Source of the DNA: Thermoplasmatales archaeon UBA509
Lineage (GTDB): Archaea > Thermoplasmatota > Thermoplasmata > Thermoplasmatales > Thermoplasmataceae
DNA length: 9,383 nucleotides
Reading direction: 5' to 3'
Assembly (NCBI GenBank): GCA_002498845.1
Contig: DAJC01000004.1
Span: 1-9,383, forward strand
Below, piece by piece: positions 7,821 through 9,383 of the stretch. Positions within the stretch are counted from its first letter, which is position 1; every line of letters starts with the position of its first letter. A program made the position numbers and the translations under genes. The notes beneath the pieces were generated by a model that did no database searches, was not told the DNA's origin, and saw only the letters and a list, made by a program, of their open reading frames with translations.

Positions 7821-7844
7821 GTTTTCCTTATGTGATCGTTTTTC
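7821..7844 (+). terminator. T-rich possible transcription stop after the flippase
   Basis: Two short T-runs (GTTTTCC and GTTTTTC) follow the flippase stop by 5-28 bases. Archaeal RNA polymerase can terminate at T-rich tracts without a hairpin, so this is a plausible but weak terminator, lying between the flippase and the promoter of the next gene. Confidence 0.25.
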
Positions 7845-7881
7845 AAGCTTATTTGCATCGGCAATTTATCTTAGTTGCAGA

Positions 7882-7894
7882 GTTATATATTTTT
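7882..7894 (+). promoter_or_regulatory. TATA-like box of the BadF-type gene
   Basis: GTTATATATTTTT is centred about 22-24 bases before the ATG at 7910, with a purine-rich TGCAGA just upstream. The spacing predicts a leaderless transcript, as for the exporter gene. The presence of an intact promoter suggests the broken gene was functional until recently. Confidence 0.55.
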
Positions 7895-7909
7895 GAATAA
7901 TACTACCGA

Positions 7910-8119
7910 ATGATCTTATCGGTTGATGGCGGTGCGACAAAGACCTGTGCCGTAGTATACGACGAGAAATCACACAAATTCATGGCTTCCGGTATTTCAG
8001 CCGCGTCAAACTTCATGTCGGTTCCGGGACAAGCTTCCCGTGAAAATATACGGATAGCGGTAGATTCGGCATTTCAGAAACTGTTAGCACTGAAGATAAA
8101 ATGGATTGCAATATTTTAA
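7910..8119 (+). pseudogene. BadF/BadG/BcrA/BcrD-type ATPase (N-acetylglucosamine kinase-like), 5' fragment
   Basis: The 69 codons open with ILSVDGGATKTCAVVYDE, the phosphate-1 loop of the ASKHA fold as found in BadF/BadG ATPases and the related N-acetylglucosamine kinases, followed by GISAASNFMSV, where this family has its G-x-[SG]-x-x-N segment. A helix (ASRENIRIAVDSAFQKLL) comes next, and the frame ends with KWIAIF and TAA. Family members are usually around 300 residues, so about three quarters is missing. The final residues IAIF fit the strand that normally precedes the G-[LI]-A-G motif, so the break may lie very near the stop, with the IS110-type element beginning there. The rest of the gene, if kept, would be beyond base 9383. 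Substrate is unknown; amino-sugar phosphorylation is the commonest assignment. The fragment lacks most of the ATPase fold and should be inactive. Confidence 0.7.
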
Positions 8120-9383
8120 ACTTCTATGAAAAAAGTTCTATGGCATTCATGTCATGGCATTGGCCTTATTTATCTTTCCTTCATTGCCATTTCTCTTCAG
8201 CCTCTCCTTCTGAACATTCCTGAGCTCATTCATGCGATCTTCCAGGGTGATGGTCTGGGAGGGCTTTACTGCCCTTGATCTCATGGATGCCATCTTCCTC
8301 TCTGTCAATGTATCTATCTGGTCAACGAAATGCTCTTCTTTCTTCAGCATTGTGTAAATGGTCTCAAGCAGTATCCTTGCAATTGCAACAATTGCACGGT
8401 TCTTCCCCAATCTCCGCACAGGGCTGAGATACTTCTTCCTCATCCGTTCGCTGTACTTGATGACAATATGTGCTGCATTCACCATTATGAATCGGAGCAT
8501 GGAGGGTCCATGCTTGGATATGTGACCCTTTATGTCACGATTCCCGGACTGGTCCTGTCTTGGAACAAGTCCTGCGTATGAAGCAAGCTTCTCCTTTGAA
8601 TCGAATCTGGATATGTCATCTATCTCTGACATGATTGCAGCTGATGAATATATGCCCATACCGGGAATTGTCATGAGGAGATTCACGTTCCTGTCATTCA
8701 TGACAGACCTGGATATCTCATCCTCCACCATGGTCTCTTTCCCCATCAGGTATGCTATCTGATCCAGCAGATCAGCGAGGACGAATCTCTGGACAGTGGA
8801 AATGCTATCCACTGATCCCAGAATGCATTTCATCCCCTTCTTTCCGAATATGTCAGTTGCATCAATGCTGATGCCTGCAGATGCCAGGATGGCATGAACC
8901 CTGTTCTTGATCATGGTTATGGCCTCTCCAAGTGACCTTCTGTACCTGACGAGTGATCTCAGATCGTCAGAGTACCTGGAGGGAAGATGCACCTCAGGGA
9001 GTTCCCCTAACCTCAGGAGCTTTGCTAATTTGTAGGAATCCTCCCTGTCGTTCTTCTTCGCAGTCCTGAATATGAGTGCCAGTGTGGACGGATCTGCCAT
9101 ATGTGTGTGGAATCCCATGTCCCTGAGCTTCCGGGCAACATACTTCCCAGTTGTGGATACCTCCAGGGCAATCTCAGTATCCGCAACAGCATATCTTGCC
9201 CTGAACCCATCCCATGATGATGCACTGTTGCCCATATCATACTGTTCATTCACATTCCCCTCATTATCCATTTCCGTAACAGATACGGTACGTTTGAATG
9301 CTATAAGCGATCCAACCTATATCTTTGAAGAATTCCGGGTAGCCGGTATCTGATATGGGGAGGGGAGAAGATGTACATTGTGG
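8117..9383 (-). mobile_element. IS110-family insertion element, partial (runs off the window)
   Basis: The element is recognised by its minus-strand transposase. Its 3' end faces the broken kinase gene; the boundary lies somewhere between about 8095 and 8146, most likely near 8117, leaving only about 30 non-coding bases after the transposase stop. IS110 elements have no long terminal inverted repeats and none is seen here. The other end is outside the window, so length, target site and completeness cannot be judged. Two short direct repeats lie in the tail (TTCTATG at 8122 and 8136; ATGGCATT at 8140 and 8154). Confidence 0.6.
8147..9271 (-). CDS. IS110 family transposase, probably lacking its normal N-terminus
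   Basis: The 374 residues show both IS110 domains. In the N-terminal RuvC-like DEDD domain, Glu37 (LEVSTTGKY) and the pair Asp75/Asp78 (KNDREDS) are present. After a helical linker (about 105-190) comes the C-terminal transposase_20 domain with TIPGMGIYSSAAIMSEI (201-217), a RF-x-S-KEKLASYAGLVPR segment and QSGNRDIKGHISKHG (241-255); Ser242 matches the catalytic serine position of the family. IS110 enzymes recombine DNA with a guide (bridge) RNA. Odd point: the usual start, a short strand with G-[IL]-D-V-H-K carrying the first aspartate, is missing. The frame stays open for 15 more codons upstream (to 9316, reading SLIAFKRTVSVTE before Met1) and KRTVSV resembles the normal sequence after that aspartate, but there is no Asp and no ATG, GTG or TTG before the in-frame TAG at 9317-9319. 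A different frame from ATG 9378 reads MYIFSPP and ends at 9301. The gene is thus probably damaged at its 5' end or starts unusually. Confidence 0.85.
   Translation of the reverse strand: MDNEGNVNEQYDMGNSASSWDGFRARYAVADTEIALEVSTTGKYVARKLRDMGFHTHMADPSTLALIFRTAKKNDREDSYKLAKLLRLGELPEVHLPSRYSDDLRSLVRYRRSLGEAITMIKNRVHAILASAGISIDATDIFGKKGMKCILGSVDSISTVQRFVLADLLDQIAYLMGKETMVEDEISRSVMNDRNVNLLMTIPGMGIYSSAAIMSEIDDISRFDSKEKLASYAGLVPRQDQSGNRDIKGHISKHGPSMLRFIMVNAAHIVIKYSERMRKKYLSPVRRLGKNRAIVAIARILLETIYTMLKKEEHFVDQIDTLTERKMASMRSRAVKPSQTITLEDRMNELRNVQKERLKRNGNEGKINKANAMT

Noticed and set aside
25..8108. Shared 11-base word AAAATGGATTG at 25-35 and 8098-8108, considered as a target-site duplication or element end
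   Set aside because: Several exact 11-base repeats are expected by chance in 9.4 kb, and the flanking bases do not match.
9274..9288. Small stem CCGTA-ACAGA-TACGG just upstream of the transposase ATG
   Set aside because: A five-base stem is weak, and the stretch lies in what looks like former transposase coding sequence (TVSVTE).
9072..9353. 93-codon plus-strand open frame over the transposase 5' end
   Set aside because: It lies antisense to transposase codons with clear family motifs; its own translation shows no recognisable feature.
1..9383. CRISPR arrays, tRNA or rRNA genes and long tandem repeats
   Set aside because: No regularly spaced repeats, cloverleaf-like segments or rRNA signatures were seen on either strand by reading.

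Overview
The window looks like chromosomal DNA of an archaeon, most probably of the Thermoplasmata. The evidence is the frequent AGG and ATA codons, AT-rich TATA-like boxes about 25 bases upstream of several start codons with little or no leader, a large sequon-rich surface protein, an MTH1187-type thiamine-binding protein and an IS110-family element. No rRNA, tRNA or universal marker gene is present, so this placement is an inference.

Layout. Bases 1-471 carry no gene I can support. A large secreted, membrane-anchored and probably heavily N-glycosylated protein with a C-terminal cytosolic zinc ribbon follows (472-2979). Next comes a tight pair: an MTH1187-family thiamine-binding protein (3013-3315) and a HAD phosphatase of the GmhB/HisB-N type (3315-3785), overlapping by one base. 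After a 130-base promoter region come a DHA2-type MFS exporter (3916-5703) and a MarR-family regulator (5709-6194), five bases apart; the regulator's Shine-Dalgarno site overlaps the exporter stop codon. A 70-base gap with two adjacent inverted repeats leads into a Wzx-like polysaccharide flippase starting at GTG (6265-7815). Last is the first ~69 codons of a BadF/BadG-type ATPase or sugar kinase (7910-8119), which breaks off next to an IS110-family element whose transposase runs on the minus strand (8147-9271). That element continues past the window end.

How the parts may work together. Exporter and MarR regulator form a classic self-regulated efflux operon. A nine-base motif, TCTGTATAG, occurs upstream of both the exporter and the flippase promoters, and in the second place lies inside a perfect inverted repeat, so it is a candidate MarR site. 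The surface protein, the possible heptose-bisphosphate phosphatase and the flippase could all serve cell-surface glycosylation; this is inference from context. The kinase-like gene appears to have been broken by the insertion element, whose transposase keeps three of the four expected RuvC-like acidic residues and the serine motif but lacks the usual N-terminal beginning with the first aspartate.

I did not find a clearly undescribed multi-gene system. The points most worth a second look are the sequon-rich ectodomain joined to a zinc ribbon, the candidate operator shared by two transport genes, the thiamine-binding/HAD pair, and the kinase/IS110 junction with the transposase's abnormal 5' end.
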